Assembly: GCA_014651175.1 (NCBI GenBank)
Contig: BMWJ01000002.1
Coordinates: 434,001-498,000 of the forward strand
Length of the DNA: 64,000 nucleotides
DNA from: Streptomyces clavifer
Lineage (GTDB): Bacteria; Actinomycetota; Actinomycetes; Streptomycetales; Streptomycetaceae
Reading direction: 5' to 3'
The stretch's first letter is position 1. Every line of letters starts with the position of its first letter. The notes beneath the pieces are model-generated. The model had not been told where the DNA came from. It did no database searches and saw only the letters and a list, made by a program, of their open reading frames with translations. The position numbers and the translations under genes were made by a program. Shown piece by piece: positions 43,672 to 52,766 of this stretch.

Positions 43672-44385
43672 GTGGAGTCCTTACCGGTGCGCTGCCCGGT
43701 CTGCAGCCGGGATCACGCGTACCTCACGCCGGTGTACCCCTGCCCGTGCGGTTCCCCGACCGCCCCGCCGCTGATGCGCGGCGCCCCGGTCGAGCCCATC
43801 ACCCACCGCACCTGGGACGACGACTGGGTGAGCGTGCGCTGCCACTCCTGCGGGCGCCGCGACCAGTGGCCGTACCCCGAACTGTGCTGCCCCTGCGGGA
43901 CCGTGCTGCGCATACCCGTGCGGCCCGTGGCCACGCGCGGCTTCACACCGTCCGCCCCGCCCGGGCCGCCCCCCGCGCCCCTTCCCCGTACGGCCGCGCA
44001 ACCCCGCCCGGCGTTCCAGCCCCTGGTGATCCGTACGGCACGCGACGCGGTGAGCGCCGCCGCGCTCTACCTGACCTGGCTGGGCTACCGCGACGTCGTC
44101 CAGCCCGAGGTGCGGCCCACCTCCCGCATCGACCTCCGGGCGGCCGGAGTCATCGCCCAGGTCGACTCGACCACCCGGCCAATCGCCCTGCGCGACGTCG
44201 AGTGCCTCTGGCTCAACGCTCTCCACACATCGGTGTCCGGAGTGCTCTTCTCCCTCGCCGGATACGCCGACGACGCCCGGTCACGGGCGAACGGCCTGTC
44301 CATCCCCCTCTTCGTCATGGACCTCACGGGGACGCCCCGGCCGGAGAACGGCGCCGCCGACGCACTGGCCCGCACCGGCCCCTGA
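43672..44385 (+). CDS. Zinc-ribbon protein with Mrr-like nuclease fold
   Basis: A 237-aa protein. The first 80 residues hold two CxxC pairs each side of a charged stretch (CPVCSRDHAYLTPVYPCPCG and CHSCGRR ... CCPCG), which form probable zinc ribbons. A Pro-rich linker follows. The C-terminal 110 residues resemble an Mrr-type restriction-endonuclease domain (AAALYLTWLGYRDVVQPEV, RIDLRAAGVIAQVDSTT, GVLFSLAGYADDARSRANGL), but the usual catalytic Lys of VQxK reads Asp. GTG at 43672 has GGGGAGGGG upstream. It may bind DNA without cutting. Divergent from gcl; no purine operator is directed at it convincingly. Confidence 0.68.
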   Translation: MESLPVRCPVCSRDHAYLTPVYPCPCGSPTAPPLMRGAPVEPITHRTWDDDWVSVRCHSCGRRDQWPYPELCCPCGTVLRIPVRPVATRGFTPSAPPGPPPAPLPRTAAQPRPAFQPLVIRTARDAVSAAALYLTWLGYRDVVQPEVRPTSRIDLRAAGVIAQVDSTTRPIALRDVECLWLNALHTSVSGVLFSLAGYADDARSRANGLSIPLFVMDLTGTPRPENGAADALARTGP

Positions 44386-44405
44386 CCGCCCGCCATACTC
44401 GGCCC

Positions 44406-44933
44406 ATGCGCATCCGCCCCGCCCTCCGCGCCGAACTCCCCCTGCTCCAGGACATCGAGCGCGCCGCCGGCGAACCCTTCAGGGCCCTCGGCATGCGGTC
44501 CGTCGCGGACGACGACCCTCCGTCGCTCGGCCTCCTGGAGGCCTGCCGTCGCGACGGGCGCTGCTGGGTGGCGGCGGACGGGGGGACGGACCTGCCCGTC
44601 GGCTATCTGATCGCCGAACGCGTCGACGGCGCCGCCCACATCGAGCAGGTGTCGGTCGCCCCGGCGGCCGCCCGCCGGGGCGTGGGCCGCGCCCTCATCG
44701 GCCGGGCCGCCGCCTGGGCCGAGGAGCACGGGATGACGGCACTGACGCTGACCACGTTCGCCGAGGTCCCGTGGAACGCCCCGTACTACGCCCGCCTCGG
44801 TTTTCGGACACTGGCGGCGGACGAGCTCGGAGAAGGGCTCCGCTCGATCAGGGAACAGGAGGCGGAACACGGCCTGAACCGCTGGCCGCGCGTGTGCATG
44901 CGCGGCGAACTCCCCTTCCGCCCCGCGCCATGA
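44406..44933 (+). CDS. GNAT-family N-acetyltransferase
   Basis: A 175-aa GNAT protein with the acetyl-CoA loop VSVAPAAARRGVGRALIGRA, then LTTFAEVPWNAPYYARLGF (motif B region). It starts at ATG 44406, 20 bp after the zinc-ribbon gene, so the two may be co-transcribed. The acceptor substrate is unknown; relatives act on amino groups of small molecules or proteins. Confidence 0.9.
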   Translation: MRIRPALRAELPLLQDIERAAGEPFRALGMRSVADDDPPSLGLLEACRRDGRCWVAADGGTDLPVGYLIAERVDGAAHIEQVSVAPAAARRGVGRALIGRAAAWAEEHGMTALTLTTFAEVPWNAPYYARLGFRTLAADELGEGLRSIREQEAEHGLNRWPRVCMRGELPFRPAP

Positions 44934-45004
44934 TTTCGGTCACCTGCGCCCCCTGAAGCGCATATGTTCGGACTGTTGTCAGTGTGGGGACGTAGAGTGA
45001 AGGC

Positions 45005-45226
45005 ATGGTCTTAACTCCACGACTTTCCACCCGTTCCACCCCCGTTCTCCCGACCCAGCCGACACACCAGTCCGCCGTCGAGGCCAACGAGGCGATCCGC
45101 GCACTCGTGGACGCGCGCGCCGGCCAGGACTGGTCGTCCGTGGAAGCCGCGAAGTACGAAGTGCTGCTCATCGAATGGGCGGCGGCGACGCGGGGCATCA
45201 GCTCCGACATCATCGAAGCCGCCTGA
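45005..45226 (+). CDS. Small conserved-looking Streptomyces protein
   Basis: 73 aa. A Thr/Pro-rich start leads into a helical segment (QSAVEANEAIRALVDARAGQ, then WSSVEAAKYEVLLIEWAAATR). No known domain is recognised. ATG at 45005 is preceded by GTGAAGG, and a TAGAGT -10-like box lies just upstream, leaving almost no leader. Codon use (G/C third positions) looks like a real gene. Confidence 0.65.
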   Translation: MVLTPRLSTRSTPVLPTQPTHQSAVEANEAIRALVDARAGQDWSSVEAAKYEVLLIEWAAATRGISSDIIEAA

Positions 45227-45272
45227 CCCCGGGGGCGCCGGCCGTCCCCCGGGGCGTGCCGGCCGCCTCCCG

Positions 45273-45292
45273 CGCGCCGTTTTGCCGGCGCG
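45273..45292. terminator. Hairpin between the small gene and the acyl-CoA synthetase
   Basis: A 7-bp stem (CGCGCCG with CGGCGCG) and a TTTTGC loop, two bases from the acyl-CoA synthetase stop. An alternative larger fold involves CCCCGGGGG upstream. Confidence 0.5.
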
Positions 45293-45294
45293 GG

Positions 45295-46902
45295 CTAGCT
45301 CCCGTAGGTCTCCCGCAGTTCGACCTTCCGGACCTTCCCACTGACCGTCATCGGGAACGTCTCCAGGACCTGCAGCCGCCGCGGGATCTTGTAGTGCGCC
45401 AGCCGCTCGCGGCAGTACGCCGTCACGTCGTCGAGCGTCGGCGGGTCGGCCGGGTCGCGCGGGATGACGCAGGCCAGGATCTCCTCCCCGTAGGCGGCGT
45501 CCGGTACCCCGACCACCTGTACGTCGGCGATCTTCGGGTGGCCGTAGAGGAACTCCTCGATCTCACGCGGGTACACGTTCTCGCCGCCCCGGATGATCAT
45601 GTCCTTGATCCGGCCGACGATCTGGACGTACCCGTCCTGCCGCATCACCGCGAGGTCCCCGGTGTGCATCCAGCGCCCCGCGTCCACGACTTCGGCGGTC
45701 CGCTCCGGCTGGTCCCAGTAGCCGAGCATCACGCCGTAGCCCCGGCTGCACAGCTCACCGGCCTCGCCGCGCGGCAGGGTCAGCCCCGTCACCGGGTCGG
45801 TGATCTTCACCTCGACGTGCGGCAGCACCCGGCCGACCGTGCCAGTGCGGCGCTCGAGGTCGTCGTCCCGGCGGGTCTGTGTGGAGACCGGGGAGGTCTC
45901 CGTCATCCCGTAGCAGATGGACACCTCGTCCATGTGCATCTCGGCGACGACCCGCTTCATCACCTCGGCCGGGCACGGGGATCCGGCCATGATCCCGGTG
46001 CGCAGCGTGGACAGGTCGTACGTGGCGAAGTCCGGATGGTTCAGCTCCGCGATGAACATGGTGGGCACGCCGTAGAGCGAGGTGCAGCGCTCCTGCTGGA
46101 CGGCCGCCAGCACGGAGGCGGGCTCGAAGGACGGGGCGGGGATCACGATGCAGGCACCGTGCGAGGTGATGCCGAGGTTGCCCATGACCATGCCGAAGCA
46201 GTGGTAGAAGGGCACCGGCAGACAGACGCGGTCCTGTTCCGTGTAACCGACCGTCTCCCCGACGAAGTAGCCGTTGTTGAGGATGTTGTGGTGGGAGAGC
46301 GTGGCCCCCTTGGGGAAGCCGGTGGTGCCCGAGGTGTACTGGATGTTGATCGGGTCGTCGCAGGACAACGCCGCTTCGCGGGCGGCCAGTTCCTCCTCGT
46401 CGACCGACGCCGACGCGGCCGTCAGCTCGTCCCAGCTCGGGTCGCCGATGTAGTGGACGGCCCGCAGCGCCGGGCAGCCGGCGCGGACCTGCCCGACGAG
46501 TGCGCGGTAGTCGCTGGTCCGGTGGGCGAGCGAGGCGATCAGGACGGAGACGCCTGCCTGGTTGAGCACGTACTCCAGCTCGTGCACCCGGTAGGCCGGG
46601 TTGATGTTGACCATGACGGCGCCGATGCGGGCCGTCGCGTACTGGACGAGCACCCACTCCGGGCAGTTGACCGCCCAGATCCCCACCCGGTCGCCCTTGG
46701 CGACGCCGGACGCCATCAGCCCGCGGGCCAGCTCCCGGACGGCGGCGCCGAATCCGGCGTACGTCCAGCGTCGTCCGGACACCACGTCGACGAGTGCCTC
46801 CCGCTCCGGGAAGGCGCCGACCGCCCGGTCGAGGTTGCGCCCGATGGTGTCACCGAGCAGGGCGGTGGTGCCGGTGCCGTGCGCGTAGGACAGCTCGCTC
46901 AT
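45295..46902 (-). CDS. Fatty acyl-CoA synthetase (AMP-forming)
   Basis: A 535-aa ANL-superfamily ligase. The P-loop is YTSGTTGFPKGATLSH, the A5 motif YGMTETSP, the A7 motif HTGDLAVMRQDGYVQIVGR, the A8 hinge and the catalytic Lys in MTVSGKVRKVELRE. All active-site motifs are intact. It resembles medium/long-chain FadD enzymes. The start overlaps the stop of the upstream ligase by 4 nt, so two acyl-CoA ligases are made together. The fatty or aromatic acid substrate cannot be named. Confidence 0.92.
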   Translation of the reverse strand: MSELSYAHGTGTTALLGDTIGRNLDRAVGAFPEREALVDVVSGRRWTYAGFGAAVRELARGLMASGVAKGDRVGIWAVNCPEWVLVQYATARIGAVMVNINPAYRVHELEYVLNQAGVSVLIASLAHRTSDYRALVGQVRAGCPALRAVHYIGDPSWDELTAASASVDEEELAAREAALSCDDPINIQYTSGTTGFPKGATLSHHNILNNGYFVGETVGYTEQDRVCLPVPFYHCFGMVMGNLGITSHGACIVIPAPSFEPASVLAAVQQERCTSLYGVPTMFIAELNHPDFATYDLSTLRTGIMAGSPCPAEVMKRVVAEMHMDEVSICYGMTETSPVSTQTRRDDDLERRTGTVGRVLPHVEVKITDPVTGLTLPRGEAGELCSRGYGVMLGYWDQPERTAEVVDAGRWMHTGDLAVMRQDGYVQIVGRIKDMIIRGGENVYPREIEEFLYGHPKIADVQVVGVPDAAYGEEILACVIPRDPADPPTLDDVTAYCRERLAHYKIPRRLQVLETFPMTVSGKVRKVELRETYGS

Positions 46903-48575
46903 CGCAGGTCCCCCTCGTCGAATTCGGTGCCCTCTCCCTGGGCCGTGCGCTCGCGCAGCTCGATCCGGCGGATCTTGCCGGAGACGGTCTTGGGCAGCTC
47001 GGCGAACTCCAGCCGGCGGATGCGCTTGTACGGGGCGAGGACCGCCCGGGAGTGGGCGAAGAGCGCCTTCGCCGTCTCCGGGCCGGGCTCCCAGCCCTCC
47101 GCGAGCACGACGTACGCCTTCGGGACGGACAGCCGCACCGGGTCGGGTGCGGGGACGACCGCGGCCTCGGCGACCGCCTCGTGCTCCAGCAGTGCGCTCT
47201 CCAGCTCGAACGGCGAGATCTTGTAGTCGGAGGCCTTGAAGACGTCGTCGGCCCTGCCCACGTACGTGATGTAACCGTCCTCGTCACGCGAGCCGATGTC
47301 CCCGGTGCGGTAGTAGCCGCCCGCCATCGCCTCGGCGGTCCGGTCCGGGTCGCCGTGGTAGCCCGTCATCAGGCCCACGGGGGCGGCGGCCAGGTCCAGG
47401 GAGATCTCACCCTCCGCGACGCCCGCCTCGCCGGTGACCGGGTCGAGGAGCTCCACGGTGAAGCCGGGGCTGGGCCGTCCCATGGAGCCGGCTTTCAGCG
47501 GCTGTCCCGGCGAGTTGGCCACCTGGACGGCGGTCTCCGTCTGCCCGAAGCCGTCCCGGATGGTGACGCCCCAGGCGCGCCGGACGCTCTCGATGACCTC
47601 CGGGTTGAGGGGTTCTCCGGCTGCCACGACCTCGCGCGGCGGTGTCCTCAGCTGGGTGAGGTCGGCCTGGATTAGCATCCGCCAGACGGTCGGCGGTGCG
47701 CAGAAGCTGGTCACGGCGGATCGGTCCATCTCCGCCATCAGCCGGGCCGCGTCGAAACGGGTGTAGTTGAAGATGAAGACGGTGGCCTCCGCGCTCCAGG
47801 GCGCGAAGAGATTGGACCAGGCGTGCTTCGCCCAGCCGGGCGAGGAGATGTTCAGGTGGACGTCGCCGGGCTTGAGCCCGATCCAGTACATCGTGGCCAG
47901 GTGGCCGACCGGGTACGAGACGTGGGTGTGCTCGACCAGCTTGGGGCTCGCGGTCGTGCCGGAGGTGAAATACAGCATCAGCGGTTCGTCGGCGTCGGTC
48001 TCCCGGTCCGCCGTGAAGGTGTCCGGTGCCTCGTCGGCCCCGCTGTAGTTCCGCCAGCCGCCGACCTCGTCGCCGACCGCGATCCGCGTGTAGTCGCCGG
48101 GGACCTCGTCGAACTTGGCCGTGTCCGCCGACCGTACGAGGACGTGCCGGACCCTGCCGCGTTCCACCCGGTCGCGCAGGTCGAGCGGGCCGAGCAGCGG
48201 GGTCGCGGGGATCACGACGGCGCGTAGCTTCATCGCGGCCAGGGCGGTCTCCCACAGCTCGGTCTGGTTGCCGAGCATCACGAGGATCCGGTCGCCCGCC
48301 CGCACACCCTGGGACCGCATCCAGTTCGCGGCCCGGTTGGAGCGGGCGGCCATCCGGGCGAAGGACACCTCGGTGCGGCCGCCGTCCTCCTCCACGATGT
48401 GCAGGGCGGTGCGGTCGTTGTCCTCCGCGATGACGTCGAACCAGTCGAGCGCCCAGTTGAAGTGGTCCGAGCGCGGCCAGCTGAAGCCTTCGTAGGCCTT
48501 CGCGTAGTCCTCACGGTGCTCGAGCAGGAAGTCCCGGGCTGCCCGGAACGTCTGCGTCGCGCTGGTTGCCGACAT
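46899..48575 (-). CDS. Acyl-CoA synthetase, medium-chain/acetyl-CoA-synthetase-like
   Basis: A 558-aa ANL ligase. The P-loop is YFTSGTTASPKLVEH, A5 is DGFGQTET, A7 is YYRTGDIGSRDEDGYITYVGR and the catalytic Lys is in KTVSGKIRRIEL. DHFNWALDWFDVIA at the N-terminus is typical of medium-chain acyl-CoA synthetases of the ACSM group. It differs in type from the coupled downstream ligase, so the pair may activate two acids or act as backup. The start ATG is 105 bp from the divergent GAF-LuxR regulator. Confidence 0.9.
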   Translation of the reverse strand: MSATSATQTFRAARDFLLEHREDYAKAYEGFSWPRSDHFNWALDWFDVIAEDNDRTALHIVEEDGGRTEVSFARMAARSNRAANWMRSQGVRAGDRILVMLGNQTELWETALAAMKLRAVVIPATPLLGPLDLRDRVERGRVRHVLVRSADTAKFDEVPGDYTRIAVGDEVGGWRNYSGADEAPDTFTADRETDADEPLMLYFTSGTTASPKLVEHTHVSYPVGHLATMYWIGLKPGDVHLNISSPGWAKHAWSNLFAPWSAEATVFIFNYTRFDAARLMAEMDRSAVTSFCAPPTVWRMLIQADLTQLRTPPREVVAAGEPLNPEVIESVRRAWGVTIRDGFGQTETAVQVANSPGQPLKAGSMGRPSPGFTVELLDPVTGEAGVAEGEISLDLAAAPVGLMTGYHGDPDRTAEAMAGGYYRTGDIGSRDEDGYITYVGRADDVFKASDYKISPFELESALLEHEAVAEAAVVPAPDPVRLSVPKAYVVLAEGWEPGPETAKALFAHSRAVLAPYKRIRRLEFAELPKTVSGKIRRIELRERTAQGEGTEFDEGDLR

Positions 48576-48680
48576 GTGCCCTCCTCGTTGCGGACCCGTC
48601 CCCTAACATCATGCGAACAGTGACCCAGATCTCACCACCCCCGAACGGGGGTACGACGTAGAGGGCGGAGAGACATCGGC

Positions 48681-49526
48681 GTGCCGGAACCGGGCGAGGC
48701 GACCGAACTGCAGGCGGCCCTGCTGAGGCTGCGCCGGACGAGCGGGCTGCCCGTCGTCTTCGGCGGACTCCTCTCGGACGCGCGCCACGCGCGGATCGCC
48801 GAGCTGAACGGGGCGCAGACGGGTGCGCTGCGCGGGCTCGTCATCTCGGCGGGCAGCGGGCTCGGTGGCAAGGCCATCGCCCTGTCGCGGCCGTGCGCGG
48901 TGAGCGACTACGCCTCCTCGCGCCACATCAGCCACGAGTACGACACCCCCGTCGCGGCGGAGGGGCTGCGCTCGGTCGTCGCGGTGCCCGTCGTCGTCCG
49001 CCGCAAGGTGCGCGGCGTGCTGTACGGGGCGCTGCGCGAGCCGCTCACGCTCGGGGACCGCACGTTCGACGCGGCGGCGTCGGCGGCGCGTGATGTCGAG
49101 CAGGCGCTGGCCGTACGGGACGAGGTGCGGCAGCTCCTGGCGGCCACCCGGGAGCAGGTGGCCGACCCGGGGACCGGCCCCGGCACGTGGGAGCACGTCC
49201 GCGAGGCGCACCGCGAGCTGCGGGCGCTGGCACCGAAGATCGTCGATCCGGCACTGCGCGACGAGCTGCTCGCCGTGTGCGGGCGGCTCGCGTCGGCCGC
49301 GGGCGGGGACCGGTGTCCGGCGGTACGGTCCGTACGGCTGGCGCCCCGCGAGGTGGACGTGATCGCCTGTGTCGCTTCGGGAGCGACGAACGCGGCGGCG
49401 GCCGAGCGGCTGGGGCTGCGGCCGGAGACGGTGAAGGGGTATCTGCGCTCCGCGATGCGGAAGCTGGGGGCGCACACCCGGCTCGAGGCGGTGGTGGCGG
49501 CGCGGCGGGCGGGGCTGCTGCCCTGA
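48681..49526 (+). CDS. GAF-domain LuxR-type regulator
   Basis: A 281-aa regulator. The N-terminal GAF-like domain (LPVVFGGLL, GLGGKAIALSRPCAVSDY, VVAVPVVVRRKVRGVLYGA) is followed by a helical linker and a LuxR helix-turn-helix (LAPREVDVIACVASGATNAA, LRPETVKGYLRSAMRKLGAHT). GTG at 48681 has GGAGAG upstream. Regulators of this type in Streptomyces often flank acyl-CoA synthetase genes, so it probably controls the divergent ligases in response to a small ligand. Confidence 0.87.
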   Translation: MPEPGEATELQAALLRLRRTSGLPVVFGGLLSDARHARIAELNGAQTGALRGLVISAGSGLGGKAIALSRPCAVSDYASSRHISHEYDTPVAAEGLRSVVAVPVVVRRKVRGVLYGALREPLTLGDRTFDAAASAARDVEQALAVRDEVRQLLAATREQVADPGTGPGTWEHVREAHRELRALAPKIVDPALRDELLAVCGRLASAAGGDRCPAVRSVRLAPREVDVIACVASGATNAAAAERLGLRPETVKGYLRSAMRKLGAHTRLEAVVAARRAGLLP

Positions 49527-49639
49527 TGGACCACGGACGGGGAGGGTGACGGACATGGGGTCCGTCGGTCGGTCCACGCCGCCACTCGGCGGGAACGGTC
49601 CGCCCCGGCGCCCGGGTCGCCTCAGTCGCCTCAGTCGCC

Positions 49640-50758
49640 TCAGTCGCCGAAGTCGATGAACGTGGCGAACCGGACGTCGTGCGCGGGCGCCGCCGACATG
49701 GCCGTCAGCATCTCCACGGCCTCCTGCGTGATCTCCTCGCGCTGCGCCCCGCCGAGGGTGCCCAGGGGCTGGACGGTGACCGTCGCGTCGTCGGCCGTCT
49801 CGTCGAGACGCCAGAGCGCGGCCAGGAAGCCGTCCACGAGGACCGTCCCGTACGACTGATTGCCCACGCCGTTGCGCCCCTTGTAGGCGGCGGGGACGAC
49901 CCGTGTCCGGTCGGCGTGGCCGAGCAGCACGTTGTCGAATTCGGGCAGGAACCGGGCGGGAGCGGGGACGTCGGGGCCGGGACGCGGGGCGTCCGGCAGG
50001 TCGAAGAGCTCGACGCCGCTCTCGTCGCGGAAGGTGACCAGGTGCGGGCGCAGCCGTTCGAAGACCTCGCGCAGCCGGGTCAGCCCGGCCCACATCTGCA
50101 TGTCCTTCACGGAGGCCGGTCCGAAGGCGCCGAGGTAGCGCAGTACGGTTCCGTCGGGCGCGGGGGCCGCCTGCGACGGTCTGCCGAGCCAGTGCTCGGC
50201 GGTCGTCAGCGCGACCTGTCCGCTGCGTCCCCACAGTCCGCGCGGGGTGACCTGGACCAGCGGCAGCAGGCAGCGGGCGGCGACCGACAGGGCCCGCGGG
50301 TCGGCGTCCGGCCAGTGCACGGTCAGTTCGTCGCGCAGCTCCTTCATGGTGCGGGGCCGTTCATCGACGAGCTCCTTGCTGAGGGAGGCGAGCCGGTCCA
50401 GGTCCACCCCGGTGAGCCCGCTCCGGAACACCTTCAGCTCCCGGTCGCGCGCCGGCTGGACGAGGGGGCGCAGGGCGAGCGCGTCGTCGGCGGTGTGGGT
50501 GTGGATGGTGGACCGAAGGGTGACGATCCTGACGACCTCACGGGACTCCATCAGCGCGGAGAGCGACGCGGGGTCGAAGCCGTCGATCCGGGAGAAGAGC
50601 TGGAAGTACGGCGGCCGGGTGTTCTGCGCCTGCAGCCCCACCAGGCGGGTGACGACGTCCCGCACCGGCACGGCGGCGCGCCGGAGCAGCAACTGGCGTT
50701 CCAGGGTTGCCCTGTTGAGAGCGCGGGTGGTGAGCACGGGAGCTTTCTTCGCGACCAT
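49640..50758 (-). CDS. Winged-helix DNA-binding protein (HTH_42/AlkZ-like)
   Basis: A 372-aa protein of the YcaQ/AlkZ-related family: LLRRAAVPVRDVVTRLVGLQAQ, the paired motif AQNTRPPYFQLFSRIDGF, REVVRIVTLRSTIHTHTADD and the C-terminal FLPEFDNVLLGHADRTRVVP. Relatives unhook DNA crosslinks made by natural products such as azinomycin; whether this one is a glycosylase depends on a QxQ/QxD motif, and QAQN is present. The stop region holds three copies of CCTCAGTCG. The start is ATG at 50758. Divergent from the DMT transporter. Confidence 0.82.
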   Translation of the reverse strand: MVAKKAPVLTTRALNRATLERQLLLRRAAVPVRDVVTRLVGLQAQNTRPPYFQLFSRIDGFDPASLSALMESREVVRIVTLRSTIHTHTADDALALRPLVQPARDRELKVFRSGLTGVDLDRLASLSKELVDERPRTMKELRDELTVHWPDADPRALSVAARCLLPLVQVTPRGLWGRSGQVALTTAEHWLGRPSQAAPAPDGTVLRYLGAFGPASVKDMQMWAGLTRLREVFERLRPHLVTFRDESGVELFDLPDAPRPGPDVPAPARFLPEFDNVLLGHADRTRVVPAAYKGRNGVGNQSYGTVLVDGFLAALWRLDETADDATVTVQPLGTLGGAQREEITQEAVEMLTAMSAAPAHDVRFATFIDFGD

Positions 50759-50851
50759 GGACCGCACGCTACGCGGGAGGTGGTGCACTGACGCTCGATT
50801 CCGACACTCGCACGTAACGGCGGCACCACCGGCCAGGTGCCGTACGCCCTC

Positions 50852-51733
50852 ATGATGGTGCCCGTGATCAGTGTCCTCTTCGCCGTCCTGACGGCGCTCA
50901 GCAACGGTGCCGCCTCGGTCCTCCAACGCCGCGCCGCCCTGAACGTGCCCGCCGGCGAGGCGATGCGTCTGTCCCTCATGGGGCATCTGCTGCGCCAGAA
51001 GGTGTGGCTGTGCGGGATCGTTCTGGTGATCGTCGCCGCGGTGTGCCAGGCGGTCGCGCTGGCCACCGGCCCGATCGCGGTGGTCCAGCCGATCTTCGTG
51101 ATCGAACTGCCCGCGACGCTGCTGCTCGCGGGAGTCGTCATGCGCGTGCGGGTGCCGCGGACCGTCTGGTACGGGGTGTCCGCCGTGACGGTCGGACTGG
51201 CCGTCGCCATGGCCGCCGCCGCACCGGTCGGAGGCCGCGAGAGCGTGCCGGGCGGGGACTGGTTCCCGGCCCTGGTGGTCACGGGGCTGTTCGAGGCGGC
51301 GCTGATCACCGCCGCGCTCGGCAGCGACGGCAACGCGCGGGCCGCGCTGCTGGGCCTGGCGGCGGCCTGCGGGTACGCGCTGACGGCGGCCCTGATGAAG
51401 GACGCCATGGCGCAGCTGGACGAGGGCGGTGTGACGGGCCTGCTGACGGCCTGGCAGCTCTACGCCACCGCGGCGGCCGGTGTGGGGGCGCTGTTCCTCC
51501 TGCAGAACGCGCTGCACGCCGGCAGCCTGGCGGCCGTACAGCCGATGCTGACGCTCGGGGACGCGCTGATCAGCATCGCGTACGGCGTCACGCTGTTCGG
51601 CGAGGAGCTGCGCACCGGCTGGTGGCTGCTGCCGCAGCTGGCCGGTGCGGCCCTGATCGCCGTGGGCTGTGTGGTGCTGGCGCGTTCCCCGCTGGCCGGG
51701 GGCAACGCCCCACCCGCGCCGCGGGTGCGGTGA
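50852..51733 (+). CDS. DMT-family membrane transporter
   Basis: About 293 aa with nine or ten hydrophobic segments from the N-terminus (VISVLFAVLTALSNGAASVL) to ALIAVGCVVLARS. The pattern of paired five-helix repeats and PIAVVQPIFVIELPATLLLAG fits the DMT/EamA superfamily. The substrate is unknown. Start choice is between adjacent ATGs at 50852/50855 and a GTG at 50837; none has a clear ribosome site. Only 7 bp separate its stop from the convergent GST-like gene. Confidence 0.83.
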   Translation: MMVPVISVLFAVLTALSNGAASVLQRRAALNVPAGEAMRLSLMGHLLRQKVWLCGIVLVIVAAVCQAVALATGPIAVVQPIFVIELPATLLLAGVVMRVRVPRTVWYGVSAVTVGLAVAMAAAAPVGGRESVPGGDWFPALVVTGLFEAALITAALGSDGNARAALLGLAAACGYALTAALMKDAMAQLDEGGVTGLLTAWQLYATAAAGVGALFLLQNALHAGSLAAVQPMLTLGDALISIAYGVTLFGEELRTGWWLLPQLAGAALIAVGCVVLARSPLAGGNAPPAPRVR

Positions 51734-51740
51734 GGGCGGA

Positions 51741-52766
51741 TCAGGGGTGGCCCCGGGGCGGCACCTCCTCGCCGGGCCGCACCGGACCGGGCGGGGTGCC
51801 GTCGCCGAACGGGCGGCCGCCGAGCTGCTCCCGGTGGTGGGGGGTCAGCCAGCCGGACAGGTCGGGGCCGAGCGGCACGATGCCGGTGGGGTTGATGCCC
51901 GTGTGCACGCGGTAGTAGTGCTGTTTGATGTGGTCGAAGTCGACCGTGTCGCCGAAGCCCGGGGTCTGGTAGAGGTCGCGGACGTACGCCCAGATCACGG
52001 GGTCCTCGGCCAGTTTCGTGCGGTTGCACTTGAAGTGTCCGTGGTAGACGGCGTCGAAGCGCACCAGGGTGGTGAAGAGCCGGATGTCCGCCTCGGTGAG
52101 GGTGTCGCCGACGAGGTAGCGCCGGTCGGCGAGCCGCTCCGAGACGCTGTCCAGCCGGCCGAACACATCGGCGTACGCCGCCTCGTACGTGCTCTGACCG
52201 TCGGCGAATCCGGCCCGGTAGACGCCGTTGTTGACGTCGCGGTAGATGCCCTCCATCACCTCGTCGATCTCCTCCCGCAGCGGTTCCGGGTAGAGGTCGG
52301 GGGCTCCGGGACGGTGCAGCGCCTTCCATTCGGTGGCCAGGTCCAGCGTGATCCGCTGGTAGTCGTTGGTGACGAGCCTGCCACTGGGTACGTCGACGAT
52401 CGCGGGGACGCTGACCCCTCCGGGGTAGCCGTGTTCGCGGGCCTCGTAGGCCTCGCTCAGGTACTGGATGCCGAGCACCGGATCGCGGCCGCCCTCGTCC
52501 AGGGTGAAGCGCCAGCTGCGGTCGTCCTGGAGCGGATCGGTGACGGCCAGCGAGAGGGCGCTCTCCAGCCCGAGAAGCCGCCGTGAGACGAGCGCGCGGC
52601 TCGCCCACGGGCACGCCCTGCTGACGACCAGCCGGTAGCGGCCCGCCTCGACGGGCCAGCCGTCGCGGCCGTCGGCGGTGATGCGGTCGGCGAAGTGGCT
52701 GCGCGAGCGCTTGAAGGGCTTGTGGCCGTACGAGTCGTTCCCGCCCGGCTCTGCTTCCTCGCTCAT
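51741..52766 (-). CDS. Glutathionyl-hydroquinone reductase-like protein (ECM4/YqjG type)
   Basis: A 341-aa xi-class GST-like protein. The redox Cys is in RACPWASRALVSRRLLGL; VPAIVDVPSGRLVTNDYQRI and DFDHIKQHYYRVHTGINPTGIVP are family signatures. Relatives reduce S-conjugated hydroquinones; in actinobacteria the thiol may be mycothiol. ATG at 52766 with GAGGGGAA upstream overlaps the MFS stop by 4 nt, so the protein is coupled to an exporter, suggesting detoxification of quinone-like compounds. Confidence 0.9.
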   Translation of the reverse strand: MSEEAEPGGNDSYGHKPFKRSRSHFADRITADGRDGWPVEAGRYRLVVSRACPWASRALVSRRLLGLESALSLAVTDPLQDDRSWRFTLDEGGRDPVLGIQYLSEAYEAREHGYPGGVSVPAIVDVPSGRLVTNDYQRITLDLATEWKALHRPGAPDLYPEPLREEIDEVMEGIYRDVNNGVYRAGFADGQSTYEAAYADVFGRLDSVSERLADRRYLVGDTLTEADIRLFTTLVRFDAVYHGHFKCNRTKLAEDPVIWAYVRDLYQTPGFGDTVDFDHIKQHYYRVHTGINPTGIVPLGPDLSGWLTPHHREQLGGRPFGDGTPPGPVRPGEEVPPRGHP

